Counted from the first letter of the stretch, positions 1-8,575 are shown. The stretch: 47,305 nt of DNA from Elusimicrobia bacterium GWF2_62_30 (GCA_001799995.1 MGUK01000034.1:1-47305), one strand, 5' to 3'. Numbers and translations: made by a program. Notes: a model not told the origin generated them from the letters alone.

Positions 1-146
1 TATCTGCTAAACACACGACCGCGCAAATGCCTGAACTACGAAACGCCGGCCGATATTTTTAAGCAAGGTGTTGCACTTCGCGGTTGAATCCGGCATGGCC
101 TGAATACATTAAATTACGAGTTCTGCCAGCATCAGTCCGCCGCCAT
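1..146. other. Left edge, no gene recognised
   Basis: This stretch lies between the window edge and the terminator-like hairpin of the first kinase gene. I see no convincing reading frame, RNA gene or promoter in it. A neighbouring gene outside the window could end or begin here. Confidence 0.4.
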
Positions 147-170
147 AAAAAAGGGGGCCCGCGCCCCCCC
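147..170 (-). terminator. Rho-independent terminator of the PAS histidine kinase gene
   Basis: Read on the minus strand, a run of seven G (170-164) is followed by a short loop, five C (157-153) and then six T (152-147). This is a GC stem plus U-tract about 100 bases after the kinase stop codon at 269, in the correct orientation. Confidence 0.55.
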
Positions 171-268
171 GGCGCGAGCCCCCCGTACTGTACGCACCCC
201 TTACCTAACCCCCGAATCTTTGCTCAACTCTTCCACCCCAAAGACAGGACAGGCAGCCGCAGGAATAA

Positions 269-1531
269 TTATACGGCGGTCTTTCCCGGTCCCGATAAGG
301 GGACATGGACGGTGAGCGTAGTCCCGGCCCCGGGCACGGAATTAAACTCGATGCGGCCGCCGTTGGATTTCGCCCGCTCGCGCATGCTCCCGAGGCCGAT
401 GCCCCGCCCTGCGGGCTGGCGGTCGCCGCCGGACGCAAAGCCGATCCCGTTGTCGCTTACGCTCAAGACCACCTCGCGCCTTTTGCGGGAGAGGTCCACC
501 GTCACCATGGTCGCCTTGGAATGTTTTCCGATATTGTTGAGCGCCTCCTGGGTGATGCGGAAAAGGGCCAGCGCCAGTTCTGGCGGAACCGCCGCGGGAA
601 TGCGCACGGTCCGCAGCGTCACGGCGATCCCCGAGCTCTCCCTGAAATCCCGGCAAAGCGTGCGCAGGGCCGGCTCAAGGCCCAGGTCACAGAGCTCGGG
701 AGGCATGAGGTTCTTGGAAACAAGACGGACCTCGGAGATGGCGCGCCCCATTAACCCTTCCATTTCAATGAGCTGCGCCGCGGCGCCCACTTTCAAGCCT
801 GTCTTTCTGGATAAGGATTCAATCCTGTATTTAACACCCGAAAGTATCTGGCCTACCCCGTCATGAAGATCGCGGGCCATGCGCTTGCGTTCCGTTTCCT
901 GGGCTGAGATCACGCGCGTGTACAGCCTGCGGAGTTCCCGGTCGGCCCGCTTTTGCTCCGTGATGTCCCGTTCCGTGGCGGCCAGTTCCACCGGAACTCC
1001 ATTTTCATCCTGCAGCACCGTGACCGTGAGCAGCACATCCAGTATCCGGCCGTCCTTCGCGCGGCGCCGGGTTTCGATCGGAGCCGGTTTCTTTCCCTGC
1101 GCGGAAAGCCTGATCTGCTCCTGCGTCCGGGTGCTCTCGTTTTCCGGGATAAGCCGCCCGAGGCTCATTCCCAGGGCTTCCGCCTCGGTGTAGCCGTACA
1201 TCTTTTGCGCGCCGCTGTTCCAGGCGATGATCCGGTCCTCGAAATCACGGATGATGATGGCGTCGCCGGAGTCGCGCACCAGGGCGGCCAGCCGCATCGC
1301 GGTTTTTTCCCGGAGTTCCAGGTCGCAGGCGCTGGTACAGGCCGGAGGCTCTGAGAGCCCGCATCCGGCGCGGTCCGGTGTCCGGTCGCCGCGCCCGGCT
1401 GCTTCGGCCGGAGCGCTCCATTCCGCCGTGAAGACCGGATAGCTGACGCTATCCGTATCCGCAAAGGATTTCGCTTCCCGGAAAAAGGACGCCCCGGGAC
1501 TCGTGACATCACTGACTTCGCTGAATTTCAT
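269..1531 (-). CDS. PAS domain sensor histidine kinase, NarX/DegS type (HisKA_3)
   Basis: 420-residue two-component kinase without predicted membrane helices, so probably a cytoplasmic sensor. Residues 1-75 are low-complexity. A PAS domain spans about 76-195 and ends in the usual ATERDITEQKRA PAC motif. The dimerisation/phosphoacceptor segment ERKRMARDLHDGVGQ carries His223 in DLHD, which is typical of HisKA_3 kinases. The ATPase has an N box (EALNN, 329-333), DNGIGF (360-365) and GRGIGLG (376-382). Kinases of this class usually phosphorylate LuxR/NarL-type regulators, but none is adjacent. The start at 1531 has a GGAG about 8 bases upstream. What the PAS domain senses cannot be told from the sequence. 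Confidence 0.88.
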   Translation of the reverse strand: MKFSEVSDVTSPGASFFREAKSFADTDSVSYPVFTAEWSAPAEAAGRGDRTPDRAGCGLSEPPACTSACDLELREKTAMRLAALVRDSGDAIIIRDFEDRIIAWNSGAQKMYGYTEAEALGMSLGRLIPENESTRTQEQIRLSAQGKKPAPIETRRRAKDGRILDVLLTVTVLQDENGVPVELAATERDITEQKRADRELRRLYTRVISAQETERKRMARDLHDGVGQILSGVKYRIESLSRKTGLKVGAAAQLIEMEGLMGRAISEVRLVSKNLMPPELCDLGLEPALRTLCRDFRESSGIAVTLRTVRIPAAVPPELALALFRITQEALNNIGKHSKATMVTVDLSRKRREVVLSVSDNGIGFASGGDRQPAGRGIGLGSMRERAKSNGGRIEFNSVPGAGTTLTVHVPLSGPGKTAV

Positions 1532-1657
1532 AAAACCCGCTCCGGCCGTTTTATGGCCCCCCGTGCTAACCTTGGGGATAGTTTACCAGTCCCAGGGTTT
1601 TTCAGCCATTACCTGTTTCCGCTTTAAGTTAACCTTTTTCCTCATCAGTGAAATAGA

Positions 1658-1684
1658 GCCCCCGGCGCCTGAGCGCCCGGGGGC
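1658..1684 (-). terminator. Strong GC hairpin, possible terminator of the permease gene
   Basis: An eight-pair stem (GCCCCCGG at 1658-1665 with its complement at 1677-1684) extends through a one-base bulge into three more pairs around a CTGA loop. On the minus strand it is followed by CTCTATTT, only a weak T-tract. It lies about 140 bases after the stop of the minus-strand permease gene. It could be an intrinsic terminator or only an intergenic hairpin. The rest of 1532-1821 shows no gene. Confidence 0.4.
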
Positions 1685-1821
1685 CGGAATTCAGCGTTCT
1701 AAGATGTCAGGTGAACAGCGGGTAGTCTACCGGGCCGTGTTCGGCGGTTAGGGTGTACCGGATCGGAAGTCAGGACGGAACGGGCCGGCCTCCAGGCCGG
1801 GCCAAGGTTCCCTTCCGAAGA

Positions 1822-2865
1822 TCATTTCGCGTCGCGCGAATCCTGCACCTGCAGGGAATTGAGCAGGGCCAGCAGCATGGCCGCCACTATCGGGCCGAAT
1901 ATCACGCCCAGCAGGCCGAACATGTTTATGCCGGCGAAGATGGCTATCAGCGCCAGCAGCGGGTGCATGTCGCCGTGGCCTTTGAGGACTATGGGGCGCA
2001 CGATATTGTCCATCAGGCCGGCCACCACCGCTACCAGGCCCATCAGGGCCATGCTGAAAACGGAGCCGTTGAAGTACAGGTAAACGGCCCCGGCCAGGCA
2101 GACCGGCAGGCTGCCAAGGATCGGTATCCAGGCGAAGATGAAAGTGGCGCCGCCGGCGAGGAAGATGGCCGGCACGTCCAGCAGCCAGAACCCGAGCATT
2201 ACCGCCAGCGCCTGCGCGGCGGCCGCTGCCGAGGTGGCCCACACGGTGGACGCGGCCGTGGCGCGGAAAGAAGAGATGAGCCGTTTGCGCAGGTCGGAGT
2301 CCATGGGCGTCCTGTCGGCCAGCCATTTAAGGAAAGCCGCGCCTTCGAACAGCAGGAAGAACCAGGTCAGCATCGAGAGCACGAACTTAAGCGCCAGGTC
2401 CGGCAGGGCCGCGGCCTGCACCAGGATCACGCGGCTGAGGGCGGTCCCGGCGCTCTGGGCGAACTCAAGGCCTTTGGCCTGCAGGTCGCCCGGGTTCTTG
2501 ATCACCCATTGAACGGGCTTAAGCGCCGTGACGGTGTCCACCGCGGTCTTCACAAAAGCCGCTCCGCGCTCGTCCGCCAGGTAAGCGGCCAGGGCAATGG
2601 CCTGCTCTATGGCGTTAACGGCGATAACGGAGAGCGGCGCTATTATGGCCACCATGATTATCGCCATGGCCAGGCCCGCCGCGGCGCGCGGGCCGGCGCC
2701 GCGCCTGACCAGGAAATTGTAAAGCGGGCGGCTGAGTATGGCCAGCAGCAGGCCCATCAGCAGCGCGATGAAGTAAGGCCAGACCATGGCCAGGAACAGG
2801 GAAAGGAAAATGGTAAGCAGTACCGCCATGGCCAAACCGGGATTCTTTTTTTCTTGCATAGTCAT
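1822..2865 (-). CDS. AI-2E/PerM family permease (UPF0118)
   Basis: 347-residue polytopic inner-membrane protein. Paired hydrophobic segments occupy about 11-45 and 62-90, and four more helices fill the C-terminal half (about 195-330), with a long soluble segment between them. This layout and the C-terminal glycine/proline-rich re-entrant region (PILGSLPVCLAGAVYLYF) fit the AI-2E transporter/PerM family. Family members include the AI-2 exporter TqsA and Na+/H+ antiporters, so substrate and direction are not predictable. The start is one of two ATGs two codons apart; GAGG lies 5 bases before the first. It is divergent from the next histidine kinase across an intergenic region of about 110 bases. 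Confidence 0.85.
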   Translation of the reverse strand: MTMQEKKNPGLAMAVLLTIFLSLFLAMVWPYFIALLMGLLLAILSRPLYNFLVRRGAGPRAAAGLAMAIIMVAIIAPLSVIAVNAIEQAIALAAYLADERGAAFVKTAVDTVTALKPVQWVIKNPGDLQAKGLEFAQSAGTALSRVILVQAAALPDLALKFVLSMLTWFFLLFEGAAFLKWLADRTPMDSDLRKRLISSFRATAASTVWATSAAAAAQALAVMLGFWLLDVPAIFLAGGATFIFAWIPILGSLPVCLAGAVYLYFNGSVFSMALMGLVAVVAGLMDNIVRPIVLKGHGDMHPLLALIAIFAGINMFGLLGVIFGPIVAAMLLALLNSLQVQDSRDAK

Positions 2866-2942
2866 TTTGTCCTCGGACGGAAGTGATAGTCCCGTTATTT
2901 TACTATTTTACGCCTGGCGGCGCAGTCCGGCCGGCTGACCTG

Positions 2943-2972
2943 TTGCATAAAGTCTTCTTGTACGGCTATAAT
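2943..2972 (+). promoter_or_regulatory. Sigma70-type promoter of the receiver-histidine kinase; predicts a leaderless mRNA
   Basis: TTGCAT (2943-2948), an 18-base spacer and a perfect TATAAT (2967-2972). The next ATG is at 2980, only 7 bases after the -10 box, so transcription should begin at or next to the start codon. No Shine-Dalgarno sequence lies between. Confidence 0.75.
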
Positions 2973-2979
2973 ACTATTG

Positions 2980-4938
2980 ATGAGCGATATTAAAGGCCGA
3001 GTGCTGGTGGTCACTACCGGCAAGGAACTCCTGGACGAGATGGCGCCGTCCATGTCGGGCAGGGGCCTGGAGCTGGTCTGCGTGCCTACCCTTAAGTACG
3101 CGGCCGACCGGCTGGCCGCCGGGGACTGTTCCGCCATCGTGGTGGATTTCGGCCAGGTGCCGACCACCGAACGCGAGCCTTTCCTGGCCCTGCACAAACA
3201 ATTTCCCGCCGTCCACATGTTCACCCTGGAAACCCAGGTCAGCACCGCGCCGGCCCTGCCCGCGCCGCTGCGCCGCCTGAGCTGGCCGCTGCCCATGGGG
3301 TTCGCGGACCAGGTGCGGGTCGTGGACCGGCCCGTGGTCATCCTGGCCGACGAAGTTCTTTTCAGCACCGGGGCGGTGCAGACCGCGCTGCAGGAGGCGG
3401 GGGTGCACGCGGCGTCCATGGATTCCTCCGCGGGCCTGCCGGATTTCATACGCCAGATGCAGCAAGCCCGCGCCGCCGCTATCCAGCCGAAGAAGCCGAA
3501 GAAATCCTGGTCGCTCTTGGGCGGCAGCGAGGAAGAAGAGGCCGCGCCCGAGCCGCCTCCGGCCGGGGTAGTGGTGGTGCAGTTCTCCGGCACCCTGCAG
3601 CAGGCCGTCGCGCTGGACGCCGCCATCCGCAAGGAGATCCCGGAAGCCGGCTGCTATTTCGTTTCGGGCATGGACACGCCGCGCTATGCCATCTGGGCGC
3701 TTACCGATTTCAACCCGGTGGCCCTGCCCCGCGAACAATCCGGCCGCGTAGCCGGCATTCTGGTGGACCTTACCGAAGGCAGCGCCGTCCGCCAGAAAGA
3801 AAGGGAAAAAGAAAGAATACTCCTCCTGGATACTTTTAAACCCGTACTGACTACCCTGGGCCAGGCCCTGACCAGCTACGGTTACGAGGTTGCCATCACC
3901 ACCGAAGGGGAAGAGGCCCTGAGCCTCTGCAAAAAAGGCGCCTTTCACCTGGCCGTGGTGGGCACTTCCACCACGGCGGCCCAGTATTCCGGGGCCGAGA
4001 TAGCCCTGAAGCTGCGCGAGCGCGACCCCGACCTGCGCATCATCTTCATGGTGGACCAGTATCCCCTTAAGGCCGCCCTGCAGGGCGTGAGCCAGGTAGT
4101 GGAGCTGGGCCTGGACGACGCGCTGCTCAAACCCATTGAGGCCTCGCGCCTGATCTTCTCGATAGAGAAGGCCCTGGAGCGGCGCTTCCTGCTGTTGGAG
4201 AACGCGCGCCTGCTCAAAGAGATGCAGGAGCTGAACCGCCAGCTGGCCGCCATCAACGGCTTCCAGAAGAATTTCTTCGCCACCGTGGCGCACGACGTGA
4301 AGAGCCCGCTCACCGCCATCCTCGGCTACTCCGAGGTGCTTACCGGCAAGCTCAAGAACATGCCCAGCGAGGGTAAATACGCCGCCAATATCCACACCTC
4401 GGCCAGGACGCTGAACGTCCTTATCTCCGACCTGGTGGACCTGGCCGCGATAGAGTCCGGCAAACTGCGCGTGGAGATAGGCACCCTCAACCTGCTTTCC
4501 GTGGTCAACGACGTGCGCTCGCGCGTGGAGATAGCCGCCCAGAAGCGGAACCTCTCCCTCATCATGGACGTCCCGCCCGTGCTGCCGCCGCTGGCCGGCG
4601 ACGACGCCCGCATCGGCCAGGTTGTGCAGAACCTCTGCACCAACGCCATCCAGTACACCAAGGAAGGCGGCAAGATCACCATACAGGTGAAGACCGCCCC
4701 CGACAGGGTGATCGTCAGCGTGATAGACACCGGTATCGGCATCTCGAAGGAAGACCTGCCCCGCGTGTGGGAGCGGTTCTTCCAGACCAAGGAAGCCCAG
4801 GGCATGCGCAAGGCCGGCTTCGGTTTGGGCCTCAAGATCGCCCGCGAGATCGTGCAGCGCCACGGCGGCGAGATGGGCATCGAATCCGAACTGGGCGTAG
4901 GCTCGCGCTTCTTCTTCCATATTCCTGTAAAGCAATAA
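2980..4938 (+). CDS. Hybrid histidine kinase with degenerate N-terminal receiver domains
   Basis: 652-residue soluble kinase. Residues 5-85 look like a receiver fold lacking the phosphorylation pocket. Residues about 117-235 look like a second receiver interrupted by a charged/proline linker (170-195). Residues 279-398 form a third receiver that keeps the lysine (Lys384) and an acidic residue (Asp284) but has Gly328 where the phosphoacceptor Asp should be. The HisKA motif VAHDVKSPLTAILGYSE has His438. The ATPase follows, with QNLCTNAIQYT (N box), DTGIGIS and GFGLGLKIAREIVQRHGG. ATG 2980 is chosen over the in-frame TTG at 2977. The inactive receivers probably act as protein-docking or allosteric input modules; this is inferred. 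A strong terminator follows. Confidence 0.86.
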   Translation: MSDIKGRVLVVTTGKELLDEMAPSMSGRGLELVCVPTLKYAADRLAAGDCSAIVVDFGQVPTTEREPFLALHKQFPAVHMFTLETQVSTAPALPAPLRRLSWPLPMGFADQVRVVDRPVVILADEVLFSTGAVQTALQEAGVHAASMDSSAGLPDFIRQMQQARAAAIQPKKPKKSWSLLGGSEEEEAAPEPPPAGVVVVQFSGTLQQAVALDAAIRKEIPEAGCYFVSGMDTPRYAIWALTDFNPVALPREQSGRVAGILVDLTEGSAVRQKEREKERILLLDTFKPVLTTLGQALTSYGYEVAITTEGEEALSLCKKGAFHLAVVGTSTTAAQYSGAEIALKLRERDPDLRIIFMVDQYPLKAALQGVSQVVELGLDDALLKPIEASRLIFSIEKALERRFLLLENARLLKEMQELNRQLAAINGFQKNFFATVAHDVKSPLTAILGYSEVLTGKLKNMPSEGKYAANIHTSARTLNVLISDLVDLAAIESGKLRVEIGTLNLLSVVNDVRSRVEIAAQKRNLSLIMDVPPVLPPLAGDDARIGQVVQNLCTNAIQYTKEGGKITIQVKTAPDRVIVSVIDTGIGISKEDLPRVWERFFQTKEAQGMRKAGFGLGLKIAREIVQRHGGEMGIESELGVGSRFFFHIPVKQ

Positions 4939-4958
4939 CCAGTTCTCCAGGGCCGCAG

Positions 4959-4989
4959 ACCGCCGGGATCCCCCCGGCGGTATTTTTTT
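4959..4989 (+). terminator. Rho-independent terminator after the receiver-histidine kinase
   Basis: A nine-pair stem (4959-4967 with 4973-4981; core CCGCCGGG/CCCGGCGG) encloses a five-base loop and is followed by seven T (4983-4989). It begins 20 bases after the kinase stop codon, so the kinase appears to be a single-gene transcript. Confidence 0.9.
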
Positions 4990-5085
4990 ATACGCCCGCC
5001 GCGGGAAATGCGGGAGAGCCTTTTGATACAATTTGGGCTGGGGCTGGATGCGGCAGCCCGTATATTCCGTCCGGGAGAAAACAAA

Positions 5086-5325
5086 ATGGCAGATATAAAA
5101 GAAGAGTTGAACGTGAAAGGCGAAATGCTGCTCAAGAAGGTGAAGGACCTGATCAGCGAGGGCAACATCCGGCGGATAACGATAAAGGACAAGGACGGCA
5201 AAGAGCTGGTCACTTTCCCGCTCACCGTCGGCGTGGTCGGCACGGTGCTGGCGCCGGTGCTGGCGGCGGTGGGGGCCATCGCCGCGCTGGTGACCGATTG
5301 CACTATCGCGGTGGAACGTAAATAG
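5086..5325 (+). CDS. DUF4342 family protein
   Basis: 79-residue protein matching the DUF4342 pattern as I remember it. A charged N-terminal helix (EELNVKGEMLLKKVKDLI) is followed by the beta-hairpin GNIRRITIKDKDG, then a glycine/alanine/valine-rich hydrophobic segment at about 45-70 ending in TDCTIAVERK. The hydrophobic segment is long enough to enter a membrane. No biochemical function is established that I know of. The start is set by GGGAG 8 bases upstream; a longer in-frame start at 5008 would add 26 unconserved residues. It appears to be the first gene of a plus-strand cluster with yjbQ, corA and a peptidase. Confidence 0.78.
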   Translation: MADIKEELNVKGEMLLKKVKDLISEGNIRRITIKDKDGKELVTFPLTVGVVGTVLAPVLAAVGAIAALVTDCTIAVERK

Positions 5326-5374
5326 CTGAAAAAAGGGCCGGTGGCGGAACGAGCCGCGCCCGCAAGGGGGGGAG

Positions 5375-5773
5375 ATGATACATAAATTCAAGGTAAGGAC
5401 GTCGGGCAAAACCGATATGGTGAACATCACCAAGGAGATCGGGGCCCTGGTGCGCGAGGGCGGGCTGGCGAGCGGGGTCTGCCATGTTTTCATGCCGCAT
5501 ACCACCTGCGGGCTGGCGATAAACGAGAACGCCGATCCCGACGTGAAAAGCGACATCAACTCCGCGCTGGACTACAGCGTGCCGAAGGATTTTCCGTACA
5601 AGCACCGCGAGGGGAATTCCCCGGCACATGTGAAATCGGTGCTGGTCGGGTCTTCGCTTACGGTCTTCGTGGAGGACAGCACGCTGGAGCTGGGCACCTG
5701 GCAGGGCGTGTTCCTTTGTGAATACGACGGGCCCCGCATCCGCGAGGTCTGGCTGCGGCTGATCAAGGGCTAG
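5375..5773 (+). CDS. yjbQ: YjbQ/UPF0047 family protein (secondary thiamine-phosphate synthase type)
   Basis: 132-residue single-domain protein. It carries the conserved YjbQ signatures VFMPHTTCGLAINENADPDV (residues 38-57) and EGNSPAHVKSVLVGSSLTV, with the paired histidines that line the presumed active site, and the C-terminal GTWQGVFLCEYDGPR. Length and motif order match the family. E. coli YjbQ was reported to have weak thiamine-phosphate synthase activity; the physiological role is unsettled. The purine-rich AAGGGGGGAG directly precedes the ATG. It lies 49 bases after the DUF4342 gene and 17 bases before the CorA-type gene, probably one transcript. Confidence 0.9.
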   Translation: MIHKFKVRTSGKTDMVNITKEIGALVREGGLASGVCHVFMPHTTCGLAINENADPDVKSDINSALDYSVPKDFPYKHREGNSPAHVKSVLVGSSLTVFVEDSTLELGTWQGVFLCEYDGPRIREVWLRLIKG

Positions 5774-5790
5774 CCGCCCCGCAAGGAAAT

Positions 5791-6816
5791 ATGTCAAACC
5801 ACAGGTTCTACAGGATAGATAGCAACGGGGTCCTCTACCCGGAACAGACCGCCGAAGAGGCGGTAAAGCCAGCCCCGGGCGGCGGCTATACCTGGCTGGA
5901 TTACACGAATCCCTCTCCGGAAGACATCGGCCCGCTGGTGGAGCTGCTGGACATCCACCCGCTTTCGGTAAAAGACTGCCTGGACGAAGCCCATATCCCG
6001 AAGATAGACAACTTCGACAAGAGCACCTTCCTGCTGATGAATTCCTGCGCGTATCAAGAAGGGCGCTTCCTCACCGGGGAGATAGATTTCATCATCGGCA
6101 AAAGTTTTCTGGTGACCGTGGGCGGGCAGCGCGGCGCCGCCCACTGGGACGAGAAGGACATCCGCGGCGTGCTGCGCCTGGAAGCGGCGAACCTCGGGCG
6201 GGGGCCTGATTTCCTGCTGCACGCCCTGCTGGACCATGTGATAGACTCCAAGCACAAGGCCATAAGCCTGCTGGAGTCGGAAGTGGACGAGACGGAAGAG
6301 AGCATTATAAACAATCTGGCCGGGTTTAAAATGGTGCGGCTGGTCGAGCTAAGAAGGAATATCCTGCGGCTGCGCAAAAGCCTGTTCTACGAGCGCGAGA
6401 TGCTCATCAAGCTCTGCCGCCGCGACTCGCTTTTCATCAGCGAGAAAGCCATCTACCATTTCAGGGACATCTACGACCACCTCACGAAGTATTACGAGGA
6501 GGCCGAGATCTACCGGGAGGTCATCCTGAGCCTTACCGAGATGTATCTTTCCATGGTGAACAACCAGATGAGCGTGGTAGCCAACCGCACCAATACTACG
6601 GTCAGGCGCCTGACGTTCATCACCACCATCTTCATGCCGCTGACGCTGCTGGCCGGCGTAGGCGGCATGTCCGAGTGGAGCATGATGACCGGGCCGGAGA
6701 ACTGGAAGACGGCTTACCCGGCCTTCATCCTTGGCATGGTGATCCTCGGAGCCCTCACTTACGGGGTCCTGCGCATAATGGATAAAAGACTGCGTTCAAA
6801 ACTGGAAGGGAAATAA
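5791..6816 (+). CDS. corA: CorA-type metal channel with variant GMS signature
   Basis: 341-residue CorA/MIT-superfamily channel subunit: cytoplasmic alpha/beta N-terminal domain (about 1-150), long stalk helices (150-270), then two membrane helices (about 275-292 and 309-328). The selectivity motif is normally Gly-Met-Asn; here the first helix ends in AGVGGMSEWSMM, so Asn is replaced by Ser294, followed by an unusually long loop TGPENW. Related MIT proteins with altered signatures can differ in selectivity, so Mg2+ transport should not be assumed. The C-terminus is basic, as usual. AAGGAAAT before the ATG serves as ribosome-binding site. The stop codon directly abuts the next start (TAAATG). 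Confidence 0.87.
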   Translation: MSNHRFYRIDSNGVLYPEQTAEEAVKPAPGGGYTWLDYTNPSPEDIGPLVELLDIHPLSVKDCLDEAHIPKIDNFDKSTFLLMNSCAYQEGRFLTGEIDFIIGKSFLVTVGGQRGAAHWDEKDIRGVLRLEAANLGRGPDFLLHALLDHVIDSKHKAISLLESEVDETEESIINNLAGFKMVRLVELRRNILRLRKSLFYEREMLIKLCRRDSLFISEKAIYHFRDIYDHLTKYYEEAEIYREVILSLTEMYLSMVNNQMSVVANRTNTTVRRLTFITTIFMPLTLLAGVGGMSEWSMMTGPENWKTAYPAFILGMVILGALTYGVLRIMDKRLRSKLEGK

Positions 6817-7989
6817 ATGAAAAAGATATCTAACAAGAAAGACGCGGCGGCCGCGGAAAAAGCGCTGCTCGAAGTTACGTCGCTGCCTACCGCCGCGGCG
6901 CATGAGGACGCGGTGATAAAATACGTCGCGGACTGGGCCGGCAGCCGATCGGCGCGGCTTATCCTGGAGCGCGACCGCTGCGGGAACCTGGTACTGACGC
7001 GGAAGGATTTTAAAAAAGCGTGCAGGGGGAAGGCGCCGCTGTATATCACCGCCCACCTGGACCACCCGGCTTTTATCGTGCGCTCCGTTAAGAGCTCCGG
7101 CGACGCGGAACTGGAATTCCGCGGCGGCGTGCATGACGCCTACTTCAAAGGCGCCGTTATAGAGATCTTCGACGCGGAACTGGCGCGCTCTTTCACTGCG
7201 CGCATAATCGCCCTGGACGCGAAGGCTAAACCGTTCAAGACCGTGCATGCGCGGCTCTCCCGGCCCGCGGACGCGGCGCTTATAAAAGCCGGCTGCCTGG
7301 GCCGCTGGAAATTCCCGCGGTCCTCGGTGCGGGGCGGCCTCGCCTATACCAACGGCTGCGACGATCTGGCCTGCGTGGCCGCGGCGCTGCTGGCCTTCGA
7401 TAAGATCTCGAGCGATAAAAAACTGGCCCATGTGGCCGTGCTGTTCACCCGCGCCGAGGAAATAGGTTTCGTGGGCGCTATAGGCGCGGCGCGCGGCGGC
7501 ACGGTGCCGAAGAACGCGCGCCTGGTCTGCCTGGAGTGCTCGCGCAGCTTCCCGCACGACTCGCCCATAGGGGCGGGCCCGATAGTGCGCGTGGGCGACC
7601 GCATGAGCGTTTTCACGCCCGAGCTGACCAACATCGTTTCGAATATCGCGGCGGGCTACCAGAAGGAGAACCCGGCTTTCAAATTCCAGCGCAAGCTGAT
7701 GCCGGGCGGGGTCTGCGAGGCCTCGGCCTTCTCTTTCTACGGTCTGCGCTCCACCTGCGTCTGCCTGCCGCTGGGCAACTACCACAACATGCAGGACCCC
7801 GACGCGGCGCTGGCCGGGAAGAAGGGGAAGGTCGGGCAGGAGTTCATCGCCGTGGCCGATTTCCTGGGCATGATAGAGCTGTTGGGCGCGGTGGCCCGGG
7901 GCCTGGACGCGCCGGGCGAGGGCATGCGCGGCCGCATGGAAAAGATCTGGGCCCAGCACGGCGCCCTGCTATCTCGGGACGAAAAATAA
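6817..7989 (+). CDS. M42/M28-like metallo-aminopeptidase
   Basis: 390-residue cytoplasmic co-catalytic metallopeptidase. Candidate metal ligands and catalytic residues occur in M42 order: His80 and Asp82 in TAHLDHPAF, Asp182/Asp183 in GCDDLA, Glu214/Glu215 in TRAEEIGFVGA, Glu240 in CLECSR and His323 in YHNMQDPD. The DD-L-A and HNMQD variants differ from canonical M42 enzymes (HMDE, DDRxG), so this is a divergent member. A beta-barrel dimerisation insert around 95-165 is as in M42. It starts at the base after the CorA-type stop codon, implying translational coupling. The substrate is unknown; aminopeptidase activity is inferred from family. Confidence 0.78.
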   Translation: MKKISNKKDAAAAEKALLEVTSLPTAAAHEDAVIKYVADWAGSRSARLILERDRCGNLVLTRKDFKKACRGKAPLYITAHLDHPAFIVRSVKSSGDAELEFRGGVHDAYFKGAVIEIFDAELARSFTARIIALDAKAKPFKTVHARLSRPADAALIKAGCLGRWKFPRSSVRGGLAYTNGCDDLACVAAALLAFDKISSDKKLAHVAVLFTRAEEIGFVGAIGAARGGTVPKNARLVCLECSRSFPHDSPIGAGPIVRVGDRMSVFTPELTNIVSNIAAGYQKENPAFKFQRKLMPGGVCEASAFSFYGLRSTCVCLPLGNYHNMQDPDAALAGKKGKVGQEFIAVADFLGMIELLGAVARGLDAPGEGMRGRMEKIWAQHGALLSRDEK

Positions 7990-7992
7990 CTT

Positions 7993-8487
7993 ATGGAAAT
8001 AAAGCCCTGCAACCCTTATAACTCGGTGGTGGTCGCTAAGAAGCTGCTGCGGCTGGCCGGCGGCTCTGCCTTCAAGATCTATTATGTAAGCCTTACGGGC
8101 CGGGCCAACCCCGAGAAATGCGATTGGGCCTTCTCTACGGTTACCGCCGATAAATTCGAGAGCGCGCTGGTGAAATTCAACCCGGAAGGCGTAGGGTTCA
8201 TAACGGCTTTCCCGCCTATTACCAAGATCTTCCGTTTTGCGCCTTCGGGCGAGACCATCCTGCACGTGCGCGGCCTGCAGACTGAGGGCCTGGCGCCGCT
8301 GGACCTTAACCGCCCCGACGGGTACCTGGAGTTCGCCTGCTACGCCGAGGCCGCCATAGCCGCCGACGAATACCGCAAATGGGCGGAAGCAAAAAACGTG
8401 GGCGAATACCTGGAATATTTCAGCCCGTTCACCGGCGGCCCCGTCGCCGACCACGCCAAACTCTCCGCCTACGCCGCCAAACTGTAA
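7993..8487 (+). CDS. Conserved-looking protein of unknown function
   Basis: 164-residue soluble protein that I cannot assign to a family. It has no signal peptide or membrane helix. Composition is normal for a globular alpha/beta protein, with aromatic-rich strands in the middle (FITAFPPITKIFRF) and a helical C-terminus. The start lies 3 bases after the peptidase stop codon, so it is almost certainly translated with that gene. A palindromic repeat element begins 6 bases after its stop codon and could end the transcript. Confidence 0.62.
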   Translation: MEIKPCNPYNSVVVAKKLLRLAGGSAFKIYYVSLTGRANPEKCDWAFSTVTADKFESALVKFNPEGVGFITAFPPITKIFRFAPSGETILHVRGLQTEGLAPLDLNRPDGYLEFACYAEAAIAADEYRKWAEAKNVGEYLEYFSPFTGGPVADHAKLSAYAAKL

Positions 8488-8492
8488 GTTTC

Positions 8493-8575
8493 AGGGGACG
8501 CTGGTAAGTATTTAAGCTTTTATCAACCGCCGGATAAAAAGTTAATAACAACTTCAATACTTACCAGCGTCCCCT
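8493..8575. repeat. 83-bp palindromic element, copy 1
   Basis: Two 35-base arms (8493-8527 and 8541-8575) are inverted repeats, identical over the outer 20 bases (AGGGGACGCTGGTAAGTATT) and at 31 of 35 positions by hand count. They enclose a 13-base loop. A second copy of exactly the same length lies at 20543-20625 in the opposite orientation. No transposase is encoded inside. The structure fits a REPIN/MITE-type non-autonomous element mobilised by a Y1 (RAYT-like) or other transposase elsewhere. I see no clear target-site duplication. Confidence 0.88.

Noticed and set aside
1784-1803. GGCCGGCCT/AGGCCGGGCC hairpin as terminator of the permease gene
   Set aside because: No T-tract follows on either strand; the stronger hairpin at 1658-1684 is the better candidate.
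5008-5085. Upstream extension of the DUF4342 protein (start at 5008)
   Set aside because: The extra 26 residues do not match the family, and the ATG at 5086 has a proper GGGAG site.
2974-5559. Long minus-strand open frame of 861 codons opposite the receiver-histidine kinase
   Set aside because: It mirrors the kinase codon pattern, is rich in Gly/His/Gln/Arg low-complexity sequence, has no recognisable domain, and runs through a terminator and several genes. It is a GC-driven shadow.
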